A stretch of 64,000 nt of DNA from Nocardioides euryhalodurans (GTDB taxonomy: Bacteria > Actinomycetota > Actinomycetes > Propionibacteriales > Nocardioidaceae): positions 3,412,501 through 3,476,500 of the forward strand of contig NZ_CP038267.1 in the NCBI RefSeq assembly GCF_004564375.1, written 5' to 3'. Made by a program: the position numbers and the translations under genes. Under the pieces are notes generated by a model. It made no database searches. It saw only the letters and a program-made list of their open reading frames with translations, and was not told where the DNA came from. Below are positions 19,689 through 29,194 of the stretch, piece after piece. Each line of letters begins with the position of its first letter. The stretch's first letter is position 1.

Positions 19689-20171
19689 TCAGCGGGCGAG
19701 CCACTCCCGGCCGACGACGTTCTCGGTCTTCAGCGCCTTGAGCAGCAGGTCGGCGATCAGGCCCTCGATCTTGCCGCCGACGAGCGGGATGCCGACCTTG
19801 ATCGTGAGGTCGACCGTCTCGGTCGTGACGCCCCCGCTCTCCACGAGGTGCGCGGTCCCGCTCATGTCGCCCGGCTTGCCGGGGATCGTGACGGTGACGT
19901 CCGCGGCGTCGTCGGTGCTCCAGCGCTCGGTCTGCACGATGTGGATCTCGTCGCCGACGAACTTCCTCGCGAAGGACGGGAGGCCGTCGGCGGCCTGGAA
20001 CTGGTCGATGGTGACGTGCTTGCCGGACCCCTCGGGCACCACCGTGACCTCGGAGCGGAGGTTGCCCTGCCGGGCGCACACCTCGCGCCGGAAGTCGGCG
20101 TCCGCCAGCAGCGCTGCCACCTCGGCCAGGGGTGCGTCGTACGTCAGGTCGTGGGTGATCCGCTTCGCCAT
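19689..20171 (-). CDS. DUF2505 domain protein (START-like fold)
   Basis: The 160-aa protein (MAKRITHDLTYDAPLAEVAA...) matches DUF2505, a helix-grip/START-like family of Actinobacteria. It keeps strands such as VTVTIPGKPGDMSGTAHLVE and a C-terminal helix (KIEGLIADLLLKALKTENVV). Members are thought to bind hydrophobic ligands, but no function is proven. A CATGAT hexamer sits 6 nt before the ATG. The gene is divergent from gdh, with about 110 bp shared between them. Confidence 0.83.
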   Translation of the reverse strand: MAKRITHDLTYDAPLAEVAALLADADFRREVCARQGNLRSEVTVVPEGSGKHVTIDQFQAADGLPSFARKFVGDEIHIVQTERWSTDDAADVTVTIPGKPGDMSGTAHLVESGGVTTETVDLTIKVGIPLVGGKIEGLIADLLLKALKTENVVGREWLAR

Positions 20172-20271
20172 GGGCACATCATGTCGGACGTGGCTCGCAC
20201 GCTGGGCGGCCCCACCCGTCCGGTCCCGACACTGCCCCCTCCCCGTTGTTGTCCCCCCTCCCGCGTGGTCC

Positions 20272-20284
20272 TAGTGTCGGTCCC
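20272..20284 (+). promoter_or_regulatory. -10 element for leaderless gdh message
   Basis: TAGTGT is followed by 7 nt and then GTG 20285, and no Shine-Dalgarno sequence is present. This supports GTG 20285 rather than the in-frame ATG at 20291 as the start. Confidence 0.55.
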
Positions 20285-23200
20285 GTGTCCATGACGCTCG
20301 ACGACGAGAAGTCCGAACTCCTCAGCGAGGCCGCCCGGCACCCCGGTCCTGACCGGGGGACGGACGCGCAGGAGGGCGTCGCGGTGGGGCCGCTGGTGAA
20401 GCCGTACTACCGCAACGTCGCCGCCGAGGACGTCACCGAGCGGACGCCCGAGGACCTGTACGGCGCCCTCGCCTCCCACGTCGCCCTGGCCGCCAGCCGT
20501 CCGCAGGGGACTGCGTGCGTCCGGGTGCTGACCCCGGTCGCGGAGGACGGCTGGTCGGCGGGCGGCCACTCCGTCGTCGAGGTCGTCACCGACGACATGC
20601 CGTTCCTCGTCGACTCGCTCACGATGGAGCTCGTCCAGCAGGACCGCGACGTCCGGGTCGTGATCCACCCCCAGATGGACGTCGTCCGCGACATCACCGG
20701 GCAGCTCAAGTCCGTCACCGGCGTCGAGGACGGCTCGGTGGCCCCCGAGGGCGACGTGATCCGCGAGTCGTGGATGCACATCGAGATGTCCCGCGTCAGC
20801 CGCAACGAGGACGTGGCCGCCATCGAGGAGGCCCTCCAGCGGGTGCTCGTCGACGTCCGGGTCTCGGTCGAGGACTGGCCGAAGATGAACGAGGAGATCC
20901 GCCAGATCGACGCGGTGCTCGGCACCGACCCGCCGCCGCTGTCCCGGAGCGAGATCGCGCAGGGCCAGGACCTGCTGCGGTGGCTGGCGGCCGACCACTT
21001 CACCTTCCTCGGCTACCGCGAGTACCGCCTCGAGTCCGACGGCGAGGACGACGTCCTGCGCGCCCTTCCCGGGACCGGCCTGGGCATCCTGCGCTTCGAC
21101 CAGGACATGTCGTCGTCGTTCGGCAAGCTGCCGGCAGCCGTCCGCGCCAAGGCGCGCGAGAAGACCCTGCTGGTCCTCGCGAAGGCCAACTCGCGGGCGA
21201 CCGTCCACCGACCCGCCTACCTCGACTACGTCGGCGTCAAGACCTTCGACGCCGCCGGTGAGGTCGTCGGCGAGCGGCGCTTCCTCGGCCTGTTCTCGAG
21301 CGCCGCCTACACCGAGTCGGTGCTGCGCATCCCGCTGCTGCGCGAGAAGGCCAGCGAGGTCATCCGGCGGGCCGGCTTCGACCCGCGCAGCCACGCCGGC
21401 AAGGCGCTGATGGACACCCTCGAGAACTACCCCCGCGACGAGCTGTTCCACACGCCTGTCGAGGAGCTGGTCCCGATCGCGGTGGCCGTCATGCACGCCC
21501 GCGAGCGTCGTCAGGTCAAGATCTTCATCCGACGCGACACCTACGGCCGCTACGTCTCCGCCCTCGTCTACCTGCCGCGCGACCGCTACAACACCAGCGT
21601 CCGCGAGAAGTTCTCGGCGATCCTGCAGGAGGAGCTGGGTGGCGAGAGCGTCGAGTTCTCCGTACGCCTGGGGGAGTCGGCGACCGCCAACGTGCACTTC
21701 GTGGTCCACCCGCCCAAGGGCGGGGAGATCCGCTCGGTCGACACCGGTGACCTCGAGCGCCAGCTGGCCGAGGCCTCCCGCTCGTGGCGCGACGACTTCG
21801 TCTCCGCGGCGATGGAGCAGTACGGCGACGACGAGGGCGCCCACCTCTCCGGGAAGTACGCCGACTCCTTCCCCGAGGCCTTCAAGGAGGACTTCAGCCC
21901 CGGGATCGGCGCTGCGGACCTCGAGATGCTGGAGGCACTCGGTGAGGTGGGGATCGACCTCCGTCTCTACGCCAAGGGCGACGAGAGCCCGGACGAGGGC
22001 CGGCTCAAGGTGTTCCGCACCGGCTCCCCGCTGTCGCTGTCCCACATCCTGCCGATGCTGTCGTCGATGGGCGTCGAGGTCGTCGACGAGCGCCCGTACG
22101 AGCTCGACGGGCTGGACCGCCCGACGTTCATCTACGAGTTCGGGCTCCGCTACGACAAGGCCACCGGCCCCGACTCGCCCGTCCGCTTCCAGGACGCGCT
22201 GCGCGCGGTCTGGGAGGGCTACAACGAGATCGACGGGTTCAACCGGCTGGTGCTCGACGCCGGCCTGACCTGGCGGCAGGCCACGGTGCTGCGGGCGTAC
22301 GCGAAGTACATGCGGCAGGGCAACAGCCCGTTCGCCCAGGACTACATCGAGGACGCGCTCGCCGGGAACGTCGACATCACCCGGCTGCTGGTGCGGCTCT
22401 TCGAGGTGCGCTTCGACCCCGAGGCGGCGGCAGACGCGGAGGAGCGGGGCCGACGTACGGGCGAGGTCGAGGACAAGCTCGCCGGCGCCCTCGACGACGT
22501 CGTCAGCCTCGACCACGACCGGATCCTGCGCGCCTACCTCACCCACATCCGGGCGACGCTGCGGACCAACTACTTCCAGCCGGGCGCCGAGGGCGGGGTC
22601 CACCCCTACATCTCCTTCAAGCTCGAGCCGTCGGCGATCCCCGACCTCCCCGAGCCGCGCCCGTCCTACGAGATCTTCGTCTACTCACCGCGCGTCGAGG
22701 GCGTGCACCTCCGCTTCGGCTCGGTCGCGCGAGGGGGCCTGCGCTGGTCGGACCGACGCGACGACTTCCGCACCGAGGTGCTGGGCCTGGTCAAGGCGCA
22801 GATGGTCAAGAACACCGTGATCGTGCCGGTCGGCGCCAAGGGCGGCTTCTTCTGCAAGCAGCTTCCCGACCCGGGCGACCGGGACGCCTGGATGGCCGAG
22901 GGCATCGCCTGCTACACGACGTTCATCTCGGGGCTGCTCGACATCACCGACAACCTCGTCGACGGCCGGACCGTCCCGCCGCGCAGCGTGGTCCGCCACG
23001 ACGGTGACGACTCCTACCTCGTGGTGGCCGCGGACAAGGGCACCGCCACGTTCTCCGACATCGCCAACGGGGTCGCGCAGGACTACGGCTTCTGGCTCGG
23101 CGACGCCTTCGCCTCGGGGGGTTCGGTCGGCTACGACCACAAGGCGATGGGCATCACCGCGCGCGGCGCCTGGGTCTCGGTCCAGCGCCACTTCCGGGAG

Positions 23201-25135
23201 CGCGGGATCGACTGCCAGGCCGAGGACTTCACCGCCGTCGGCATCGGCGACATGTCGGGTGACGTCTTCGGCAACGGGATGCTGTGCTCCGAGCACATCC
23301 GGCTGGTCGCCGCCTTCGACCACCGCGACATCTTCCTGGACCCGGACCCCGACGCCGCGACGTCGTACGCCGAGCGGCGCCGGCTCTTCGACCTGCCCCG
23401 GTCGAGCTGGCAGGACTACGACCGCGACCTCATCTCCGAGGGCGGGGGCGTCTACCCGCGCTCCATGAAGTCGATCCCCGTGCACCCGGCCGTCCGGCAG
23501 GCGCTCGGCCTCGACGAGTCCGTCGAGAAGGTCACGCCCGCGGAGCTGATGAAGGCGATCCTGCAGGCTCCGGTCGACCTGCTCTGGAACGGCGGCATCG
23601 GGACCTACGTCAAGGCGGCCGACGAGACCCACGCCGACGCCGGCGACAAGGCCAACGACGCGATCCGGGTCGACGGCCGCGACCTGCGGGCCGAGTGCGT
23701 GGGGGAGGGCGGGAACCTCGGGCTGACCCAGCTCGGACGGATCGAGTACGCCCAGCGTGGCGGTCGGATCAACACCGACTTCATCGACAACTCCGCGGGC
23801 GTCGACACCTCCGACCACGAGGTCAACATCAAGATCCTGCTCGACCGCGTGGTCGCCGGCGGGGACCTCACCGGCGAGCGGCGCAACTCGCTGCTGGCCG
23901 AGATGACCGACGAGGTCGCCGACCTGGTGCTGCGCGACAACTACGAGCAGAACCTCGCGCTCGCCAACGCCGTCGCCAACTCGCCGTCGCTGCTCCACGT
24001 CCACGAGGACTGGATGAAGAAGCTCGAGCGCGACGGCGTCCTCAACCGCGACCTCGAGGCGCTGCCGACCAGCCGGCAGGTCCGTCGCCGGCTGGAGCGG
24101 GGCGGGGCGCTGACGGTCCCGGAGCTCTGCGTCCTGATGTCGTGGACCAAGATCGTGCTGGCCGACGAGCTGCTGGCCTCCGACCTGCCCGACGACCCGT
24201 ACCTCGACATCGACCTGCAGGCCTACTTCCCCGCGCCGATGCAGAAGGGCTTCACGCAGCAGCTGCGCGAGCACCCGCTGCGTCGCGAGATCATCGTGAC
24301 CCAGGTGGTCAACGACCTCGTCAACGGTGCCGGGATGACCTTCGTGCCGCGGCTCTCCGGAGAGACGGGGGCGACGGCGGCCGAGCTGACCCGCGCCAAC
24401 TTCGTGGCCCGGGAGATCTTCGCCTCGCTGCCGCTGCGCGAGGAGCTCAAGGGCTGGGACAACCGTCTCGACGCGCAGGTGCAGACGCGGATGCGGATCC
24501 AGATGCGGACGCTCGTCGAACGGGCCTCCCGCTGGCTGGTGACCAACCGCCGGCCGCCTCTCGACAGCCAGGGCACGGTCGACCACTTCAGCGGCCCGGT
24601 GCAGCAGCTGATGCGCGAGCTGCCCGACCTGATGACGGGCCGTGAGCTCGACGACCTGCTCGCGCGGCGGGACTCCCTGACGGCGCGCGACGTGCCGGAG
24701 GACCTCGCGACCCGGGTGGCGGTGCTGGACACGGCGTACTCGCTGCTCGGCATCGTCGACACCGCCAGCCGCGACGGGCTCGACCCCGCCGAGGTGGCGC
24801 GCGTCCACTACGCACTCGGCGAGCGGCTCGGGCTGTCGATCGTGATGAAGCGGATCTTCGCGCTGCCACGCGAGGACCGGTGGCAGACGATGGCGAGGGC
24901 TGCGATTCGCGACGACCTCAACGCCGTGCACGGCCAGCTGACCGCCAAGGTGCTCGCCGGCACCGCCGACGGCGACTCGGCTCCGGCCCGGATCGCGTCG
25001 TGGGAGGACGACGACGAGGTCGCCGTCACGCGGGCGGTCGCGACGCTGGAGGACATCTGTGCCGACGAGGGTGCGGACCTCGCACGACTCTCGGTCGGGC
25101 TGAGGGTCGTCCGCGGGCTGCTGTCGCAGGGCTAG
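20285..25135 (+). CDS. gdh: NAD-specific glutamate dehydrogenase, large (180-kDa) class
   Basis: At about 1616 aa this is the L180 class of NAD-glutamate dehydrogenase known from Streptomyces and mycobacteria (Rv2476c type). It deaminates glutamate to 2-oxoglutarate. The N-terminal 700 residues hold ACT-like regulatory segments (VVTDDMPFLVDSLTMELVQQ). The catalytic domain is in the middle: HLRFGSVARGGLRWSDRRDD, then VPVGAKGGFFCKQLPD with the active-site Lys, the NAD fold with GIGDMSGDVFGNGMLCS, and GEGGNLGLTQLGRIEYA. The C-terminal helical region is long, as usual for the class. The start is judged from the -10 spacing. The stop codon is part of the next gene's -10 hexamer. Confidence 0.94.
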   Translation: MSMTLDDEKSELLSEAARHPGPDRGTDAQEGVAVGPLVKPYYRNVAAEDVTERTPEDLYGALASHVALAASRPQGTACVRVLTPVAEDGWSAGGHSVVEVVTDDMPFLVDSLTMELVQQDRDVRVVIHPQMDVVRDITGQLKSVTGVEDGSVAPEGDVIRESWMHIEMSRVSRNEDVAAIEEALQRVLVDVRVSVEDWPKMNEEIRQIDAVLGTDPPPLSRSEIAQGQDLLRWLAADHFTFLGYREYRLESDGEDDVLRALPGTGLGILRFDQDMSSSFGKLPAAVRAKAREKTLLVLAKANSRATVHRPAYLDYVGVKTFDAAGEVVGERRFLGLFSSAAYTESVLRIPLLREKASEVIRRAGFDPRSHAGKALMDTLENYPRDELFHTPVEELVPIAVAVMHARERRQVKIFIRRDTYGRYVSALVYLPRDRYNTSVREKFSAILQEELGGESVEFSVRLGESATANVHFVVHPPKGGEIRSVDTGDLERQLAEASRSWRDDFVSAAMEQYGDDEGAHLSGKYADSFPEAFKEDFSPGIGAADLEMLEALGEVGIDLRLYAKGDESPDEGRLKVFRTGSPLSLSHILPMLSSMGVEVVDERPYELDGLDRPTFIYEFGLRYDKATGPDSPVRFQDALRAVWEGYNEIDGFNRLVLDAGLTWRQATVLRAYAKYMRQGNSPFAQDYIEDALAGNVDITRLLVRLFEVRFDPEAAADAEERGRRTGEVEDKLAGALDDVVSLDHDRILRAYLTHIRATLRTNYFQPGAEGGVHPYISFKLEPSAIPDLPEPRPSYEIFVYSPRVEGVHLRFGSVARGGLRWSDRRDDFRTEVLGLVKAQMVKNTVIVPVGAKGGFFCKQLPDPGDRDAWMAEGIACYTTFISGLLDITDNLVDGRTVPPRSVVRHDGDDSYLVVAADKGTATFSDIANGVAQDYGFWLGDAFASGGSVGYDHKAMGITARGAWVSVQRHFRERGIDCQAEDFTAVGIGDMSGDVFGNGMLCSEHIRLVAAFDHRDIFLDPDPDAATSYAERRRLFDLPRSSWQDYDRDLISEGGGVYPRSMKSIPVHPAVRQALGLDESVEKVTPAELMKAILQAPVDLLWNGGIGTYVKAADETHADAGDKANDAIRVDGRDLRAECVGEGGNLGLTQLGRIEYAQRGGRINTDFIDNSAGVDTSDHEVNIKILLDRVVAGGDLTGERRNSLLAEMTDEVADLVLRDNYEQNLALANAVANSPSLLHVHEDWMKKLERDGVLNRDLEALPTSRQVRRRLERGGALTVPELCVLMSWTKIVLADELLASDLPDDPYLDIDLQAYFPAPMQKGFTQQLREHPLRREIIVTQVVNDLVNGAGMTFVPRLSGETGATAAELTRANFVAREIFASLPLREELKGWDNRLDAQVQTRMRIQMRTLVERASRWLVTNRRPPLDSQGTVDHFSGPVQQLMRELPDLMTGRELDDLLARRDSLTARDVPEDLATRVAVLDTAYSLLGIVDTASRDGLDPAEVARVHYALGERLGLSIVMKRIFALPREDRWQTMARAAIRDDLNAVHGQLTAKVLAGTADGDSAPARIASWEDDDEVAVTRAVATLEDICADEGADLARLSVGLRVVRGLLSQG

Positions 25136-25145
25136 CCTCGCCCGC
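25133..25145 (+). promoter_or_regulatory. -10 element for leaderless ABC transporter operon
   Basis: TAGCCT, whose first three bases are the gdh stop codon, is followed by 7 nt and then the ATG of the ABC ATPase gene. No Shine-Dalgarno sequence is present. Confidence 0.55.
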
Positions 25146-25979
25146 ATGCGAGCGATCGAGGTCGAGGGCCTCACGAAGGTCTACGGGGAGCTCCGGGCGG
25201 TCGACGACGTCGGTCTCGAGGTGGCCGAGGGGGAGTTCTTCGGCATCCTCGGACCCAACGGAGCCGGCAAGACGACGGTGCTCGAGCTGGTCGAGGGGTT
25301 GCGCCAGCCCGACGCCGGGACCGTCCGCGTTCTGGGGGAGTCGCCCTGGCGGCGCAACCGTTCCCTGCTGCCCCGGATCGGGGTGCAGCTGCAGGCCTCC
25401 TCGTTCTTCGAACGGCTCACCGCGCGCGAGCAGATCCACACCTTCGCCGCGTTGTACGACGTGGCGCCGGCCGCCGCCGACGCCTGGCTCGACCGGGTCG
25501 GTATCGTCGACAAGGCCGACACCCGCGTCGAGGACCTCTCGGGCGGGCAGCAGCAGCGGCTCTCGATCGCCTGCGCCCTCGTCCACGACCCGCAGGTGGT
25601 CTTCCTCGACGAACCGACCGCCTCGCTCGACCCGCAGGCGCGGCGCAACCTCTGGGACCTGCTCTCCGGGCTCAATGACTCCGGGCGCACCGTCGTCCTG
25701 ACGACGCACCACATGGACGAGGCCGAGGCGCTGTGCGACCGGGTCGCGATCATGGACGGGGGCCGGATCTTGCAGCTCGCCAGCCCGGCGGCGCTGATCC
25801 AGGGGCTGGCGGCCCCGACCCGGATCACCACCGCGGACGGCGAGACGCTGGAGACCACCGACCCGGCCGCGGTCCTGACCCGGCTGGCGGACGAGCAGCG
25901 GCTCGACGGGATCTCGGTGCGGACCGCCACGCTCGAGGACGTCTTCCTCGACCTCACCGGCCGCGAGTACCGCGCATGA
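25146..25979 (+). CDS. ABC transporter ATP-binding protein (drug/antibiotic export type)
   Basis: This 277-aa ATPase has Walker A (GPNGAGKTTV), the Q-loop (GVQLQASSFFERLTA), the signature LSGGQQQRLSIA, Walker B (VVFLDEPTASLD) and the H-loop (LTTHHMDEAE). The short C-terminal extension after residue 220 is typical of DrrA/CcmA-type exporters. Its stop overlaps the start of a permease gene (ATGA), giving a two-gene exporter. The substrate cannot be read from sequence; multidrug, antibiotic or lipid export are the usual possibilities. Confidence 0.92.
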   Translation: MRAIEVEGLTKVYGELRAVDDVGLEVAEGEFFGILGPNGAGKTTVLELVEGLRQPDAGTVRVLGESPWRRNRSLLPRIGVQLQASSFFERLTAREQIHTFAALYDVAPAAADAWLDRVGIVDKADTRVEDLSGGQQQRLSIACALVHDPQVVFLDEPTASLDPQARRNLWDLLSGLNDSGRTVVLTTHHMDEAEALCDRVAIMDGGRILQLASPAALIQGLAAPTRITTADGETLETTDPAAVLTRLADEQRLDGISVRTATLEDVFLDLTGREYRA

Positions 25980-27037
25980 GGACCTTCTGGAGCCTCGCCC
26001 TGGCGATCAGCAAGGGCTTCTGGCGCGACCGGGCGTCGGTGTTCTTCGCGATCGTCTTCCCCCTGATGTTCCTGGTGCTCTTCGGCGGGATCTTCGCCGA
26101 CCAGACCCAGTCGAAGGTCGACCTGGTCCAGGTCGGCGACGTCGCGCTGGTCGACGAGCTGCCGGGCCCGGTGCGCGAGGCGTTCGACCAGACCTTCGTG
26201 GTGACGCGCTCGGACGACCTGGCGGCCGCGATCGACGACGTACGCGCGGGTGACGCCGACGTCGCCGTCGAGCAGGACGGCGACACCGTCGTCGCCCACT
26301 ACACCCAGACCGACCAGGTGAAGGCGGCGATCACGCAGGGCACGCTGCGCGCGTTCGTGGACAACGCCAACCTCGCCGCGACCGGCGTGGAGCCGCAGTT
26401 CGCGCTCGAGACCGAGCGGGTGGAGGACGACTCGCTCTCCACGATCCAGTTCGTGACCCCCGGCCTGCTGGGGTGGGCGGTCGCGATGAGTGCCGCCTTC
26501 GGTGCGGCGGCGACCCTCCAGGGGTGGCGCCAATCGAAGCTGCTGCGGCGGCTCCAGCTGGCCCCGGTCTCCACGTCGACCGTCGTGGGGGCGCGGGTGG
26601 TCGTGACGATCCTGATCGCGCTGGTGCAGATGGCGATCTTCCTCGGTCTGGGCGCCGCCGCGTTCGGGCTCCAGCTGACCGGCGCCTGGACGATGGCGAT
26701 CCCCCTGCTGGTGGTGGGGACGCTGTGCTTCATGTCGGTCGGCCTGCTCGCCGGCGCGCTCGCCCGTACGACGGAGGGCGCGGTCAACATGGCCAACTTC
26801 ATCGTGCTGCCGATGGCGTTCCTGAGCGGCTCGTTCTTCCCCCTCGACGCCGCGCCCGGCTGGTTGCAGGGGCTGTCCGGCGTCCTGCCGCTGCGCCACC
26901 TCAACGACGGCATGCTCGACGTGATGGTCCGCGGCGAGCCCTGGACCGCCGCGCTGCTGCCGATGGCGATCCTCGCCGGCTTCGCGGTCGTCGTCACGGC
27001 CGTCGCGGCGCGTCTGTTCCGCTGGGAGACCCTCTGA
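25976..27037 (+). CDS. ABC-2 type transporter permease
   Basis: This 353-aa permease has a first transmembrane helix (FFAIVFPLMFLVLFGGIF), a large extracytoplasmic domain (about residues 45-155), and five C-terminal helices ending in the ABC-2 signature region NFIVLPMAFLSGSFFPLDAA. That layout matches the YhgE/DrrB-like ABC-2 permeases paired with single ATPases. It overlaps the ATPase gene by 4 nt. Confidence 0.9.
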   Translation: MRTFWSLALAISKGFWRDRASVFFAIVFPLMFLVLFGGIFADQTQSKVDLVQVGDVALVDELPGPVREAFDQTFVVTRSDDLAAAIDDVRAGDADVAVEQDGDTVVAHYTQTDQVKAAITQGTLRAFVDNANLAATGVEPQFALETERVEDDSLSTIQFVTPGLLGWAVAMSAAFGAAATLQGWRQSKLLRRLQLAPVSTSTVVGARVVVTILIALVQMAIFLGLGAAAFGLQLTGAWTMAIPLLVVGTLCFMSVGLLAGALARTTEGAVNMANFIVLPMAFLSGSFFPLDAAPGWLQGLSGVLPLRHLNDGMLDVMVRGEPWTAALLPMAILAGFAVVVTAVAARLFRWETL

Positions 27038-27050
27038 GCCTCGTCCGGGC

Positions 27051-27812
27051 TCAGAAGAGCAGGATCGCCGCGATGACGCCCGCGACGACGACCAGGCTGC
27101 GGAAGAGGGAGTCGGGGAGTCGGCGGCCGACCCGGGCGCCGACGTAGCCGCCGACGAGCGAGCCGGCGGCGAGCAGCACGACGGCGTCCCAGGCGGGCTC
27201 GGCGACGAAGACGAAGACCAGCCCGGCCACGACGTTTCCTGCCATCAGCGAGACGGTCTTGAGGCCGTTGACGACCCGCAGCTCCAGGTCGGTGCCGAGG
27301 CCGAGCACGGCGACCATCATCACGCCGGCACCGGCACCGAAGTATCCGCCGTACACGCCGGTCACGGTGGCGAAGAACGTCGTCACCGGCGACATGTGCA
27401 GCCGCTCGGGCGGTATGTCGTCGCCGTGGCGGCGCCGCAGCCACGCGGCGATCCGCGGCTGCGCGCCGACGAGCAGGCAGGTGAAGAGGATCAGCCACGG
27501 CACCACGGCCTCGAAGACCCCCGGCGGCAGTCCGAGCAGCAGCGCGGCACCACCGACCGCGCCGACCGCGCAGCAGACCAGGATCGCGATCGTCATCCGT
27601 GGGTGCGCCCGCAGCTCCTCGCGGTAGCCGAACGCCCCGCTGAGACCCCCGGGCACCAGCCCGATGGTGTTGGTGACGTTGGCGACCACGGGCGGCAGGC
27701 CGAGGGCCACGAGAGTCGGGAAGCTGACCAGGGAGGCGACGCCGACCGTCGAGGACAGGATCCCGGCCCCGAGCCCCGCGGCCAGCACCAGGAGCTGCTC
27801 GGTCCCGTCCAC
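27051..27812 (-). CDS. TSUP-family (TauE/SafE) sulfite or organosulfonate exporter
   Basis: The 253-aa protein has about eight transmembrane helices with the TSUP repeats: GAGILSSTVGVASLVSFPTL near the N-terminus and GVYGGYFGAGAGVMMVAVLG in the second half. Family members export sulfite, sulfoacetate or related anions. It starts with GTG 27812. The gene converges on the ABC permease gene, with 13 nt between the stops. Confidence 0.88.
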   Translation of the reverse strand: MDGTEQLLVLAAGLGAGILSSTVGVASLVSFPTLVALGLPPVVANVTNTIGLVPGGLSGAFGYREELRAHPRMTIAILVCCAVGAVGGAALLLGLPPGVFEAVVPWLILFTCLLVGAQPRIAAWLRRRHGDDIPPERLHMSPVTTFFATVTGVYGGYFGAGAGVMMVAVLGLGTDLELRVVNGLKTVSLMAGNVVAGLVFVFVAEPAWDAVVLLAAGSLVGGYVGARVGRRLPDSLFRSLVVVAGVIAAILLF

Positions 27813-27824
27813 GGGACCACCCTA
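27813..27824 (-). promoter_or_regulatory. -10 element for leaderless TSUP gene
   Basis: On the minus strand TAGGGT is followed by 6 nt and then GTG 27812, with no Shine-Dalgarno sequence. Confidence 0.5.
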
Positions 27825-27978
27825 TTGACGCGCCCCGCGCCGGGTCGGTTGGGTGGACAGGTTGCGAGCCGACGTACGCGGAGCCCTGCTGCGCGGCTCT
27901 CGGGGACCGAGCAGGGAGGACGAGGATGGGTTCGGATCGGGTCGCGTCGTCGATGGTCGTCGAGGGGGTGGTGAGCGC

Positions 27979-29151
27979 ATGAGCGGACCGCTCGAGGACG
28001 TCCTCGTCGTCGACCTCTCGCGCGCCCTGGCCGGGCCGCACGCCACCCAGATGCTCGGTGACCTCGGTGCCCGCGTGATCAAGGTCGAGGCCCCCGGCCA
28101 CGGCGACGACACCCGCGGCTGGGGACCGCCGTTCGTGGGGGAGCCGGACGCGCGGCAGTCGACGTACTTCCTCTCGACCAACCGCAACAAGGAGTCCATC
28201 GCCCTCGACCTCAAGGCCGACGCGGACCGCGACGTGCTGCTGCGGCTCGTCGACCGGGCCGACGTGCTCGTGGAGAACTTCCGGACCGGTGTGCTCGAGC
28301 GGCTCGGGCTCGGCATCGAGTCCCTCCAGGAGCGCAACCCGCGCCTGGTGGTCCTCTCGATCACCGGCTTCGGCCACGACGGGCCGGAGGGCGGGCGCGC
28401 AGGCTACGACCAGATCGCGCAGGGCGAGGCCGGGCTGATGTCGCTGACCGGGTCGGGGCCCGAGGACCCGCAGCGCGTCGGGGTCCCGATCGCCGACCTG
28501 CTCTCCGGGATGTACGGAGCGTACGGCGTCCTCGCCGCGCTCCACGAGCGGGAGCGGACCGGTGTCGGCACGGTCGTGCGGACCTCGCTGCTGGCCGCGG
28601 TGGTCGGCGTCCACGCCTTCCAGGGCACCCGGTGGACCGTCGCGGGGGAGGTGGGCCGTGCCCAGGGCAACCACCACCCGTCGATCTCCCCCTACGGCCT
28701 GTTCCGCTGCCGCGACGGGGCGGTGCAGATCGCCCTCGGCAGCGAGGGCCTCTGGCGTCGCTTCTGCGAGGGGTTCGGCCTCGACCCGGCGGTCGAGGGG
28801 CTGGCCAGCAACCCCGAGCGGGTCGCCCACCGCGACCGGGTGATCGCCGTGGTCGAGGAAGCCTTCGCCGACTGGGACGCCGAGCCGTTGCTGGCCCGGC
28901 TCGCCGAGGTCGGGGTCCCGGCCGGGAAGGTGCGCAGCCTCGACGAGGTCTACACGTGGGACCAGGCGCTCAGCCAGGGGTTGACGATCGGGGTCGACCA
29001 CAGCACCCTCGGCCCGGTGACCCTGCCCGGTCCACCCCTGCGGTTCTTCGGCGCCGGTGGCGACGAGGTGACCAGACGCGACCACGGCGCGCCGCCGGTG
29101 CTGGACGAGCACGGCCGGGCCATCCGGGAGTGGCTGGACGAGGACGGCTGA
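27979..29151 (+). CDS. CaiB/BaiF CoA-transferase family (class III) protein
   Basis: This 390-aa protein has the class III CoA-transferase N-terminus (VLVVDLSRALAGPHATQMLG, then DLGARVIKVEAPGHGDDTRG), the LSTNRNKESIALDLK block, and YDQIAQGEAGLMSLTGSG with the usual catalytic-region context. It moves CoA between carboxylic acids; members act on formyl, carnitine, bile-acid and alpha-methylacyl thioesters. ATG 27979 lies after GAGGGGG; an earlier in-frame GTG (27853) gives an unlikely Arg-rich N-terminus. No neighbouring gene fixes the substrate. Confidence 0.88.
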   Translation: MSGPLEDVLVVDLSRALAGPHATQMLGDLGARVIKVEAPGHGDDTRGWGPPFVGEPDARQSTYFLSTNRNKESIALDLKADADRDVLLRLVDRADVLVENFRTGVLERLGLGIESLQERNPRLVVLSITGFGHDGPEGGRAGYDQIAQGEAGLMSLTGSGPEDPQRVGVPIADLLSGMYGAYGVLAALHERERTGVGTVVRTSLLAAVVGVHAFQGTRWTVAGEVGRAQGNHHPSISPYGLFRCRDGAVQIALGSEGLWRRFCEGFGLDPAVEGLASNPERVAHRDRVIAVVEEAFADWDAEPLLARLAEVGVPAGKVRSLDEVYTWDQALSQGLTIGVDHSTLGPVTLPGPPLRFFGAGGDEVTRRDHGAPPVLDEHGRAIREWLDEDG

Positions 29152-29194
29152 GCTCCCCGGCCGGCCGGCCGGGGAGCCCATGGGTCCGTGGGTC

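Noticed and set aside
20144..22603. 819-codon minus-strand frame opposite gdh
   Set aside because: Shadow frame of the glutamate dehydrogenase gene, with low-complexity Val/Gly/Asp composition and no motifs.
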